A DNA stretch of 64,000 bases from CAVZCK01 sp963798805 (GTDB taxonomy: Bacteria; Pseudomonadota; Alphaproteobacteria; Rhizobiales; Rhodomicrobiaceae), in the NCBI GenBank assembly GCA_963798805.1, contig CAWCVC010000011.1:620001-684000 (forward strand), read 5' to 3'. The number at the start of each line of letters is the position of its first letter. The stretch's first letter is position 1. The notes below the pieces were generated by a model, which ran no database searches, was not told the DNA's origin, and saw only the letters and a list, made by a program, of their open reading frames with translations. The position numbers were made by a program, and so were the translations under genes. This document shows, piece after piece, positions 57,699 to 64,000 of the stretch.

Positions 57699-58721
57699 TC
57701 AGATCCTCATCGCCTTGGCTTCAAGCAGCGCACGGACAATCGTTTCCTTGCCGAGCGGGACCTTGAAAGCGTTGTGCTGACGGGTCGTGGCATGCTGGAA
57801 TGCCACTTCGGCGGCTCGCGCCGCGCTGTTCTCGTTGAGCGTCTGTCCGGTGAGCAGCTCTTCGCTGCCATAGGCCCGCCACGGCACAGTCGCCACGCCG
57901 CCAAGGGCGATGCGAACATGGCTGACGGTGTCACCGTCCATCTGCAGCGCGACCGCGGCAGAGGCCAGGGCGAACTGATAGGAGTCACGGTCGCGCACCT
58001 TGACATAGTGGGAGCGGCGGGTCCACGGACCGGCCGGCACGTTGTAGAAGGTGATCAATTCGCCCGGCTCGAGAACCGTCTCGACCTCCGGGCGGTCGCC
58101 AGGTTCCCGATGCAGGTCGCCGAAAGCAATCGTGCGCCGGCCCTTCGGCCCCACGGTCTCGACCGTCGCTTCGAGCGCGATCAGTGCCTGCGCGAAATCG
58201 CCAGGATAGGTCGCGATACATTGCTCGCTGGTTCCGAGCACGGCGTGGCCGCGATTGTAGCCACCGAGCGCGGCGCAGCCCGAACCGGGATTGCGCTTAT
58301 TGCACGGCCAGGAGACCTCGCGGAAATATTCGCAACGCGTCCGCTGAAGAACATTGCCGCCCAGGCTTGCCATATTCCGGATCTGCCGCGTCGCTGCGAG
58401 TTTCAGCGTGTCGACAATGACCGGATATTGGCTCCGTATCACCGGATGGTCTTCCGCCTCTCCCATGCGCACGAGACAGCCGATGCGGAGTCCGTCATTG
58501 CTGACCCGAATCTGTCCATATTCGGAGCGAGGCAGCCTATTGATGTCCACGATGAGCTCAGGCCGGGTGACGTTCAACCTCATATAGTCGGTCATGTTGG
58601 TGCCACCGGCGATGAACTGCCCCGCCGATTGGACGGGAGGAGCGTTGTCGTTGGAAGCGCTTCGCACATCCCGGATGGCGTCGTTCGCGTCTCGCGCGCG
58701 CTTGTAAGTGAAGGGCTGCAT
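57699..58721 (-). CDS. paoB: aldehyde oxidoreductase FAD subunit (PaoB-like)
   Basis: A 340-residue FAD-binding subunit. The flavin motif is AGQFIAGGTNMTDYM, and the middle holds a cysteine set (RTRCEYFREVSWPCNKRNPG, then SGCAALGG) that in PaoB of Escherichia coli carries an additional [4Fe-4S] cluster absent from most xanthine dehydrogenases. This is strong support for the Pao type. It passes electrons from the Mo centre through Fe-S to FAD. It starts 3 bases after the stop of the small subunit. Confidence 0.92.
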   Translation of the reverse strand: MQPFTYKRARDANDAIRDVRSASNDNAPPVQSAGQFIAGGTNMTDYMRLNVTRPELIVDINRLPRSEYGQIRVSNDGLRIGCLVRMGEAEDHPVIRSQYPVIVDTLKLAATRQIRNMASLGGNVLQRTRCEYFREVSWPCNKRNPGSGCAALGGYNRGHAVLGTSEQCIATYPGDFAQALIALEATVETVGPKGRRTIAFGDLHREPGDRPEVETVLEPGELITFYNVPAGPWTRRSHYVKVRDRDSYQFALASAAVALQMDGDTVSHVRIALGGVATVPWRAYGSEELLTGQTLNENSAARAAEVAFQHATTRQHNAFKVPLGKETIVRALLEAKAMRI

Positions 58722-58724
58722 GGC

Positions 58725-59345
58725 TCATGCTCCCTTCATTGTATCGCGCGCCTGTATGACGGCCGCGACGATATTCGGATAGGCGGCACAACGGCAGAGA
58801 TTGCCGCTCATATATTCTCGTATGTCCGCCTCGCTTTGTGCGTGGCCCTCCTTCACGCAGGCGATCGCCGACATGATCTGGCCCGGCGTGCAATAGCCGC
58901 ACTGGAAGGCATCATTGTCGACGAAGGCCTGTTGCATCGGGTGCAGATCGCCGGTTGGGCTCGCGAGGCCCTCGATCGTGGCGATCTCATGTCCCTCGTT
59001 CATCACCGCGAAGCTCATGCAGGATAAAACGCGCTTGCCGTCGACCTGCACTGTGCAGGCGCCGCATTGACCGTGGTCGCAGCCCTTCTTGGTGCCCGTC
59101 AAATGAACGTGGTCGCGCAGGGCGTCAAGCAGGCTGACACGCGGCTCCAGCGCCAGCGGGTAGGCTTGTCCGTTGATGCGCAGGGTAAAATTGATCTTAT
59201 CGTGAGGCTGGGCGGGCAGCGTGTTTGAAGCTGGCATCGGCTGGGCATCAGCATAACTGGCGGTTAGCGGGATTGCAGCGCTGGCGCCGGCCACTGCGAG
59301 AAAGTTGCGCCGGTTGAGACTGGCGGAGGGGCGTTCATCAGCCAT
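58725..59345 (-). CDS. paoA: aldehyde oxidoreductase 2Fe-2S subunit with Tat signal (PaoA-like)
   Basis: The ATG at 59345 follows AGGAGC; the open frame beyond is non-coding. The 206-residue protein begins with a Tat signal (SLNRRNFLAVAGASAA), so the complex acts in the periplasm. Two 2Fe-2S centres are complete: CDHGQCGAC with a later C (VLSC) and CGYCTPGQ with CRC. It is the first gene of the paoABC-like operon and is preceded by a perfect EcfG-like site about 50 bases upstream. Confidence 0.93.
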   Translation of the reverse strand: MADERPSASLNRRNFLAVAGASAAIPLTASYADAQPMPASNTLPAQPHDKINFTLRINGQAYPLALEPRVSLLDALRDHVHLTGTKKGCDHGQCGACTVQVDGKRVLSCMSFAVMNEGHEIATIEGLASPTGDLHPMQQAFVDNDAFQCGYCTPGQIMSAIACVKEGHAQSEADIREYMSGNLCRCAAYPNIVAAVIQARDTMKGA

Positions 59346-59394
59346 AGGATTGCTCCTATACAGAGACGGCTGGAGGTCGGTCCGAAATGTGGTC

Positions 59395-59420
59395 AACGAG
59401 AGCAGCGCGCCGGCAGTTCC
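59395..59420 (-). promoter_or_regulatory. EcfG-type promoter of the pao-like operon
   Basis: On the minus strand GGAAC (59420-59416), 17 bases, CGTT (59398-59395): a perfect EcfG consensus. The -10 lies 50 bases before the small-subunit start at 59345, an ordinary leader length. Confidence 0.65.
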
Positions 59421-59547
59421 CGCCAGGCACCGCTGTCTTTCCCGAGCGCTGCCCAAGGCGCTCATCGGAGTGCTTCGGTTGATTCTCAATGCGGCGCCGC
59501 CGGCGAGGCGGCCACTCTCCTCGGCCGACGGCGTCCCGCTTTCAGGC

Positions 59548-60252
59548 TCAGCCCTTAAGCACAGCGACGATCCGGTACGAAGCCGGATCGACGACGTAAA
59601 TGCTGCCGTTCTTTGCCGTCACATATTTAAAGCCGGCATAGGCAGGAGCGATCGCAGTTGCATTCGCAGGCAGGCTGCTGAGCTGCACCGATCGCGGCAG
59701 CGTGGCGCCGACGCTGAGGTCGGCGTCGGCATTTCCCAGCGTGTCGGAACTCTCCGCCACGATACTCGACCGGAGCCCGGTGCGCTGAGCGGCCGACAGA
59801 CCCGTATTCTGCTGTCCGACCATTCCCATCTGCGCGTTGGTCGCGGGTTGGGGAACGGTCGAAGGCGGCTGCAAGATCGACGTCGACGAGTTGGCGGAAG
59901 GGTTGGTCGTCGCGGAGGGGCTGGTGGTCCCCGGCTCGACCGTCTGCCCGGTCTGCGGCGTGTTCAGCGGTGCGACGTTCGGCGCAACGGGGTGAGGCAC
60001 AGTCGGACCCGTTGCCGAGCCGGGCCCGATGCCGGTGCCACTCGTCCCGGGCGCAACGGCCCCGCCCGTGGTGGCACCAGTGCCCGCAGCACCTGCCGTG
60101 GAGGCGCCTCCGCCCGCGCTGCCTGCTGCCTGAGCGAGAATCAAGCCGTGTTTTGAAAGGCCGGAGTGGTTCACGCCTGGCGCCGCCTGAGTTACGGCCG
60201 CGGCGGCAAGCACCGCGGTCGAACTCGCCAGGGTAAGCAGGATCCTCCTCAT
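59548..60252 (-). CDS. exported DUF1236-like protein with low-complexity region
   Basis: A 234-residue protein with a signal peptide (RRILLTLASSTAVLAAAAV, cleavage near TQAAPG), a long Gly, Ala, Thr and Pro-rich region (about 42-140) and a C-terminal domain of the DUF1236 type (SVQLSSLPANATAIAPAYAG, then IYVVDPASYRIVAVL). DUF1236 proteins are common exported proteins of Rhizobiales with unknown function. Its ATG overlaps the stop of the upstream gene by 4 bases. Confidence 0.8.
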   Translation of the reverse strand: MRRILLTLASSTAVLAAAAVTQAAPGVNHSGLSKHGLILAQAAGSAGGGASTAGAAGTGATTGGAVAPGTSGTGIGPGSATGPTVPHPVAPNVAPLNTPQTGQTVEPGTTSPSATTNPSANSSTSILQPPSTVPQPATNAQMGMVGQQNTGLSAAQRTGLRSSIVAESSDTLGNADADLSVGATLPRSVQLSSLPANATAIAPAYAGFKYVTAKNGSIYVVDPASYRIVAVLKG

Positions 60253-60512
60253 CTGCTACCTTGATCGCGGTTGTTGTCAATGACCGGACCATTCGGCGGA
60301 GTGGGGCGAACTCGCGAGCTAGTTGGGTCCGCAAGTGAGCTGCCGACAGATGTGCCGCCGGTTGCCGTACCGCCGCCGTCGTCGGCAAGGAGCAGACGCC
60401 CATTACCGAGGCTCGGTCCATCAGACCGCGTAGCCTGCTGCGTCGTATATGAGCCAGCCGCGACGGCAAACATCGCCGTCGAAGCTGCTAAGGCTAGAAA
60501 GATTCGTTTCAT
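60249..60512 (-). CDS. small exported hypothetical protein
   Basis: The ATG at 60512 with AGAGGA upstream gives 87 residues: a signal peptide (KRIFLALAASTAMFAVAAG) and a short mature part rich in Gly, Pro and Ser without a recognised domain. It resembles the signal of the next gene product and is coupled to it by an ATGA overlap. A near-EcfG site (one mismatch) is 35 bases upstream. Confidence 0.7.
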   Translation of the reverse strand: MKRIFLALAASTAMFAVAAGSYTTQQATRSDGPSLGNGRLLLADDGGGTATGGTSVGSSLADPTSSRVRPTPPNGPVIDNNRDQGSR

Positions 60513-60546
60513 GCGTTTTCCTCTGCGACTTGACAGTTCCCCTCTG

Positions 60547-60572
60547 AATGCGAGTGAGGCGCAACTTGTTCC
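60547..60572 (-). promoter_or_regulatory. near-EcfG site before the exported-protein pair
   Basis: Minus strand: GGAAC (60572-60568), 17 bases, CATT (60550-60547). One mismatch in the -10 box; the position relative to the start at 60512 is right. Weak. Confidence 0.35.
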
Positions 60573-60803
60573 TCGATGCGAAACTTGGATCTGCAAGTCG
60601 TTGGCAAGCCGAAGGGCACCGAGCTTCCCCGGGCGTGCTTCGATGTGGACGGCAGACACCCACGCGGGTAGCAAGCACCGGATCGAGAAATTTCGCGGTC
60701 TGGGAAGCAATTTTGCGTGAAATTCGACGATGTAGCGCGATGACGGCATTCACCGTTTTTGGTATATTCAAAGCGGGGCAGCGATCAGTTACGCACAAAT
60801 CTC

Positions 60804-60829
60804 GGAACTGCGACCCTTTTTCTGTCGTT
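60804..60829 (+). promoter_or_regulatory. EcfG-type promoter of the DUF1328 gene
   Basis: GGAAC (60804-60808), 17 bases, CGTT (60826-60829), a perfect match, 28 bases before the start at 60858. Confidence 0.7.
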
Positions 60830-60857
60830 TGCCTCTAAGGCATTCATGGAGGGTTTT

Positions 60858-61028
60858 ATGGGTAATCTGCTTTATTGGGCCGTTATTTTTCTGATTATCG
60901 CGGTCATAGCTGCCGTTTTCGGTTTCGGCGGAATTGCCGGAACGGCTTCTTCGATCGCCTCGATCCTGTTCTGGATCGCGGTCATCCTGTTCGTAGTGGC
61001 ACTGATTGCAGGCCTCGCGAGGCGCTGA
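60858..61028 (+). CDS. DUF1328 small membrane protein
   Basis: The ATG at 60858 follows GGAGGG at good spacing; the frame upstream is promoter. The 56-residue protein has two hydrophobic helices (LLYWAVIFLIIAVIAAVFGF and IASILFWIAVILFVVALIAG), the complete DUF1328 pattern. Its function is unknown; such proteins are often under stress control, which fits the EcfG-like site. Confidence 0.92.
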   Translation: MGNLLYWAVIFLIIAVIAAVFGFGGIAGTASSIASILFWIAVILFVVALIAGLARR

Positions 61029-61062
61029 ACCCGCGGACGACTGTCTCGCGCCATAGCACGAA

Positions 61063-61090
61063 GATGCCCCGGCGTTTTCGCCGGGGCATC
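61063..61090. terminator. strong bidirectional terminator hairpin
   Basis: A perfect 12-bp stem (GATGCCCCGGCG with CGCCGGGGCATC) and a TTTT loop between the convergent genes ending at 61028 and 61126. Confidence 0.7.
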
Positions 61091-61125
61091 ATTGCGTCTG
61101 GGAATGATCAGGTCGAAACCGCCAG

Positions 61126-61392
61126 TTACCGCTTCGATAGCATCCCGAGCGCAACCCCGATAGCAAGCGCCCCGGCCAAGCTTGAGAGCGGATAGCTGCG
61201 GGCAGATTCATCTATTCTGTCGGCAGCCCGGTTCGCGTAGCCACGAACCGCTTCGCCAGCGTTCCGCGCCTGGGCGGAAGCCCTGGTCGCCGCTTCGTCA
61301 AGCTTGTCTTGCGCGCGTCCTGCGAGTTCCGATGTCTGATTCTTGAGATGCCGGGCCGTCTCCTCGGCCGAGTCTCGCGTCGATTGTGCCAT
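61126..61392 (-). CDS. DUF883/ElaB-YqjD-like inner-membrane protein
   Basis: The ATG at 61392 is set by GGAGGTGAAA directly upstream, giving 88 residues. A long charged amphipathic helix (about 1-65; DSAEETARHLKNQTSELAGR) ends in a hydrophobic segment (LSSLAGALAIGVALGML), the layout of ElaB/YqjD-like tail-anchored proteins, which in E. coli bind ribosomes in stationary phase. A near-EcfG site lies upstream. Confidence 0.75.
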   Translation of the reverse strand: MAQSTRDSAEETARHLKNQTSELAGRAQDKLDEAATRASAQARNAGEAVRGYANRAADRIDESARSYPLSSLAGALAIGVALGMLSKR

Positions 61393-61768
61393 TTTCACCT
61401 CCTAAGAATGCAGGCCTTTCAGGCACAACGCGATGGGGCGTGACTCGGTTCACCCCATGCCGGCCTCCCCAGGACAGCAGCAAAAACACGACTAGAAACG
61501 AGAGAACGAAGGCGGCGAGCCCGGCCGCTGCGATGAAGCCCAGGGTCGGCCAGCTTCGGCGAGGGCGCGCGCTCGGCTTGCGCTCGGTTTCGGGCGCGAC
61601 GGCGACGGCGTCGGACGCCGTCTTCTTGCCGGCAGCTTCGGCATCGGTGCCGAGCGGCGCTGCGGCCGGATCGACAGCGTCGACCTTGTCGCCCGTCTCT
61701 GCTTCGTCGATATCCTCACGAAGCTGGGCGGCATATGTCGTCTTACGTATCATGGCAATACCCGCCAT
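61298..61768 (-). CDS. putative single-pass membrane protein overlapping the next gene
   Basis: A 156-residue frame with an acidic, Ala-rich N-terminus, one clear membrane helix (LGFIAAAGLAAFVLSFLVVF, about 76-98) and an Arg- and Gly-rich tail. Its 3' end overlaps the DUF883-like gene by 95 bases in another frame, which is unusual. It may be real with a shorter true product, or the tail may be accidental. No strong ribosome site decides between ATG at 61768 and 61753. Confidence 0.5.
   Translation of the reverse strand: MAGIAMIRKTTYAAQLREDIDEAETGDKVDAVDPAAAPLGTDAEAAGKKTASDAVAVAPETERKPSARPRRSWPTLGFIAAAGLAAFVLSFLVVFLLLSWGGRHGVNRVTPHRVVPERPAFLGGENGTIDARLGRGDGPASQESDIGTRRTRARQA
61427..61452 (-). 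promoter_or_regulatory. near-EcfG site before the DUF883-like gene
   Basis: Minus strand: TGAAC (61452-61448), 17 bases, CGTT (61430-61427), one mismatch in the -35 box, 35 bases before the start at 61392. Confidence 0.35.
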
Positions 61769-61951
61769 TCATTGCAGTCCATGTGAAATGCCGTTATGGC
61801 GGGCGGGTTTCATAATCTTTGGCGGCGAGCGGCTTTTTCGCCATACCGAGGGGAAGTGGACACAGAAGAGACCCTCCCCACTTAGTGTCAGCCATAAGCG
61901 AAGCTTCAGCCGGCAGATTGTGCCGGAGACCTTCCTATGTCGGTGTCCAGC

Positions 61952-62218
61952 TCATTTCGTGATCTCACCAGGGACGACGGGCGGCGCCCCTTTATTCGGC
62001 AGAGTCTGGCTGACCGGCGGGTTTTCGGCCGGCGTTTTGTTGTAACTGCCCAGAAATAGCAGGAGTACGATGCCCACCGCGATCGTCGCCAGGATTGTCG
62101 AGATGAGCATGACCCAGAAGGTGAACGGTCTTGAGCTCGCCTGTCTCGCTTTGGTTTCGGACAACTCCGGCCCCCCGGGATGATCAACCCGGCTTTCGTT
62201 TCTGCTTGTCTCGCTCAT
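61952..62218 (-). CDS. small single-pass membrane protein
   Basis: The ATG at 62218 has CGGAGGCG upstream, giving 88 residues. A polar N-terminus (about 1-33) is followed by one membrane helix (FTFWVMLISTILATIAVGIV) and a short Pro-rich tail (PPVSQTLPNKGAPPVVPG). I do not recognise a family. It follows the topoisomerase gene on the same strand and may be co-transcribed. Confidence 0.65.
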   Translation of the reverse strand: MSETSRNESRVDHPGGPELSETKARQASSRPFTFWVMLISTILATIAVGIVLLLFLGSYNKTPAENPPVSQTLPNKGAPPVVPGEITK

Positions 62219-62310
62219 GTCGCCTCCGTCGCCATCAACGAGGCTAAAACCCGCCGCCCGCTTCGGTTCCCTTGGGGTGCAACGCCCACGCCGCTGACAG
62301 CCGCTCGACC

Positions 62311-63420
62311 TCACGCTGCGCCGACAGAAACGGCCACCGCCTTGCCAATATGCTGCCCCTCCAGCCGGTTCAGCAGGAGCAGAAACACGGCGGTCTCCTC
62401 GCTCGTCAGCCCCTCCAAATCGTCGCTCAGCGTTTCCCGGATTTCACGCTTCAGGTACTCGACCAGGCTGCCATCGAGATAGGAGTTCAGGATTTCCGGG
62501 TGAATATAGGAGGAGCGGCAGACCGCTGGCGTGTTACCGAGCTGGCTGGCGACCTTCTTGACCGCGGCGGTGATGTTGCGCCGCGCGGCGGCTTTCGAAT
62601 CGATCTTCTCGAATTCGCTGAGCGCCCAGGCTGCGAGAACCGTACCGGCCCAGGTCCGAAAATCCTTGGCGGTGAAATGCTCGCCGCCGCCGATATCCTG
62701 CAAATAGTCGTTTACGTCGCCGGAATCGACGACCTGGGGGCCGCCTTCCTCGTCGATATATTGAAACAGCTCCTGACCGGGCAGCTCCTGCAATTGCTGG
62801 ATGACCCGGGCGGCGCGGCGGTCGGTCAGCTCGACCACGCGACGCTTGCCGCTCTTGCCGACAAAGTCGAATTCCAGCGTGGTGCCGTGAACCTCGACAT
62901 GACGGTTACGCAATGTGGTCAGTCCGTAGCTGTGATTCTCCTTGGCATAGGCGCGGTTGCCGACGCGGATCAGCGTCGTCTCGAGAAGCCTGACGACGGT
63001 CGCCAGGACGGCGCGCCGCTCAAGCCGCCTGCGTCTCATATCTTTGTCGACGGCACGGCGCATGGCGGGCAGAGCGCGGGCGAAGGCAAGCGTCCTTGCG
63101 AATTTCTCCTTGTCGCGGGTCTCCTGCCATTCGGGATGATAGCGGTATTGCTTTCGCCCACGGGCGTCACGGCCGGTCGCCTGGATATGGCCACGCGGAT
63201 TCGGGCAGATCCACACATTCGTCCAGGCCGGAGGGATGACAAGCGACTTGATACGCTTCAGGGTCCTCGGATCGGTGATCCGCTCGCCGCGCGTATCGTA
63301 ATAGCAAAAGCCTTTGCCCCGGCGTAGCCGGCGATAGCCGGATCGGTCGTCGCTGACATAGCGCAGACCGCTCTCTTCCGCTGAATGCACAAACTCGTTT
63401 TCTGGCGCGACCATATCCAT
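62311..63420 (-). CDS. DNA topoisomerase type IB (poxvirus-like)
   Basis: The frame is open to 63465, but the EcfG-like promoter at 63431-63455 makes a start at the ATG at 63420 or 63414 more likely (369 or 367 residues). Family segments are visible: IPPAWTNVWICPNPRGHIQA, NRAYAKENHSYGLTTLRNRH, FVGKSGKRR (catalytic Lys and Arg region), FTAKDFRTWAGTV and the catalytic Tyr305 in CRSSYIHPE. It relaxes supercoils by nicking and resealing one strand. Bacterial type IB enzymes are often stress-linked accessory genes. Confidence 0.93.
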   Translation of the reverse strand: MDMVAPENEFVHSAEESGLRYVSDDRSGYRRLRRGKGFCYYDTRGERITDPRTLKRIKSLVIPPAWTNVWICPNPRGHIQATGRDARGRKQYRYHPEWQETRDKEKFARTLAFARALPAMRRAVDKDMRRRRLERRAVLATVVRLLETTLIRVGNRAYAKENHSYGLTTLRNRHVEVHGTTLEFDFVGKSGKRRVVELTDRRAARVIQQLQELPGQELFQYIDEEGGPQVVDSGDVNDYLQDIGGGEHFTAKDFRTWAGTVLAAWALSEFEKIDSKAAARRNITAAVKKVASQLGNTPAVCRSSYIHPEILNSYLDGSLVEYLKREIRETLSDDLEGLTSEETAVFLLLLNRLEGQHIGKAVAVSVGAA

Positions 63421-63430
63421 GCCGGTTAAG

Positions 63431-63455
63431 AACCGTCCAGCACGGAATCTGTTCC
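63431..63455 (-). promoter_or_regulatory. EcfG-like promoter of the topoisomerase gene
   Basis: Minus strand: GGAAC (63455-63451), 16 bases, GGTT (63434-63431); the first -10 base differs from CGTT, and that base is the least conserved. The transcript would start near 63424, almost at the start codon, so translation may be leaderless. Confidence 0.45.
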
Positions 63456-63513
63456 GGCACGACACAGGTGTCGTCTGAAAATCTTACGTCTGTGCTATGC
63501 CTACGATCCGGCC

Positions 63514-63867
63514 TTACATCCGGCCGGGGAGCGCCGCCTCGATCGCGTTGCGAACATCATCCGGCAGGCACGGTTTCGCCAGCAGCGTCGCGCCTTGGAG
63601 CTCAGGCCCGATATGAGCACGGGTATAGCCGGAAATTAGGGCAAATGGCACGCCCCGCTGCTTCAGCGTCTCGGCGATCGGCGTGCTACGATCGGATCCG
63701 AGGTTGACGTCGAGCAGCGCGAAATCGAACTCCTCGCTCTCGGCGAGCGCCAGACCGGTTTTCAGGTCATGCGCAGGCCCCACCACCGCCCCGCCGAGAT
63801 CTTCGACAGTTTGTGCGAGGTCATATGCGACGAGCACCTCGTCGTCTACAATCAAAATCCGTAACAT
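63514..63867 (-). CDS. single-domain response regulator (FATGUY-like receiver)
   Basis: A 117-residue receiver without output domain: ILIVDDEVLVAYDL (acidic pair), phospho-acceptor Asp in FALLDVNLG, the segment GVPFALISGYTRAHI at the place of the FATGUY signature, and LLAKPCLPDDV (Lys). It is similar to the C-terminal receiver of the hybrid kinase at 9296. Single receivers of this kind tune or relay HWE kinase signals in the alphaproteobacterial stress response. A kinase gene of HWE type ends directly upstream. Confidence 0.92.
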   Translation of the reverse strand: MLRILIVDDEVLVAYDLAQTVEDLGGAVVGPAHDLKTGLALAESEEFDFALLDVNLGSDRSTPIAETLKQRGVPFALISGYTRAHIGPELQGATLLAKPCLPDDVRNAIEAALPGRM

Positions 63868-63903
63868 GAAAATATCAGTCTGTCTGAGGCCGCCCGCTAC
63901 TTG

Positions 63904-63929
63904 AACGCAAGCGATTCTTAATTAGTTCC
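63904..63929 (-). promoter_or_regulatory. EcfG-type promoter of the response regulator gene
   Basis: Minus strand: GGAAC (63929-63925), 17 bases, CGTT (63907-63904), a perfect match 36 bases before the start at 63867. It overlaps the last codons of the upstream kinase gene. Confidence 0.7.
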
Positions 63930-64000
63930 TTCGATACCATTTTTCCGGCAGCCGCAGGTGACATATCAGCCCCGTCGGCTGAAAATCCACGGTTACTTCC
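63922..64000 (-). CDS. C-terminal end of a sensor histidine kinase, probably HWE type (partial)
   Basis: Reading from the right edge, the frame encodes 25 residues, EVTVDFQPTGLICHLRLPEK and five more, then TAA at 63924-63922. The pattern F-x-P-x-G-L-x-C is the final strand pair of HWE ATPase domains; the kinase at 430 ends with the very similar KFNPEGLVCTIDAALPG. It and the receiver gene form a likely kinase-regulator pair. Confidence 0.65.
   Translation of the reverse strand, partial: EVTVDFQPTGLICHLRLPEKWYRRN

Noticed and set aside
55475..57766. 763-residue plus-strand open frame antisense to paoC
   Set aside because: Its composition is Arg- and His-rich shadow coding; the minus strand holds a complete, motif-bearing enzyme.

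Overview
The window looks like a chromosomal segment of an alphaproteobacterium, probably of the order Hyphomicrobiales (Rhizobiales). The grounds are high GC content, HWE-type histidine kinases, a TRAP transporter cluster, promoter-like sites matching the alphaproteobacterial general-stress sigma factor EcfG (GGAAC, 16-17 bases, CGTT), and small stress-type genes (DUF1328, DUF1236, YciE/YciF-like). No rRNA, tRNA, CRISPR array or replication origin was seen. The species cannot be named from the sequence alone.

Layout. 1-11.2 kb: end of an acetyltransferase gene, then a signalling block with an HWE kinase, two tiny membrane proteins plus a small winged-helix-like protein, a 1636-residue soluble HAMP-array hybrid kinase with three receivers, and a receiver-PAS-HWE-receiver kinase. 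11.2-20.1 kb: an HtrA-type protease, a YciE/YciF-like protein, a cytoplasmic molybdopterin oxidoreductase and a giant SARP-like regulator (winged helix, BTAD, degenerate cyclase, AAA ATPase, TPR) preceded by 11-bp tandem repeats. 20.1-34.2 kb: a catabolic cluster around a TRAP transporter, with an Asp/Glu racemase-like protein, a D-2-hydroxyacid dehydrogenase, an FAD oxidoreductase, a polysaccharide deacetylase, an RraA-like protein, an iron alcohol dehydrogenase and a MocR regulator. Three of these genes are broken, by a frameshift, an IS630-family insertion and an in-frame stop.

34.3-45 kb: an Lhr helicase, a chemotaxis receptor, a globin, a MarR regulator with twin operators facing a rhodanese gene, and a lytic transglycosylase. 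45.2-55.4 kb: a tight operon whose starts and stops overlap, encoding an SDR epimerase, a glycosidase-SDR fusion, a B12/radical SAM enzyme, four glycosyltransferases and then a UDP-xylose-synthase-like enzyme. It sits behind a perfect EcfG-like promoter and is the best candidate here for a poorly described system: a stress-induced glycan of unknown structure. 55.4-59.4 kb: a periplasmic aldehyde oxidoreductase of the PaoABC type, also behind a perfect EcfG-like site. 59.5-64 kb: small exported or membrane stress proteins, a type IB topoisomerase, a single-domain response regulator and the tail of another HWE-like kinase, again with EcfG-like sites.

How the parts may work together (inference): the HWE kinases and FATGUY-like receivers resemble the input layer of the general stress response, and the EcfG-like sites mark its output, namely the glycan operon, aldehyde detoxification, DNA topology and envelope proteins. 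The catabolic cluster is separate and appears to be decaying.
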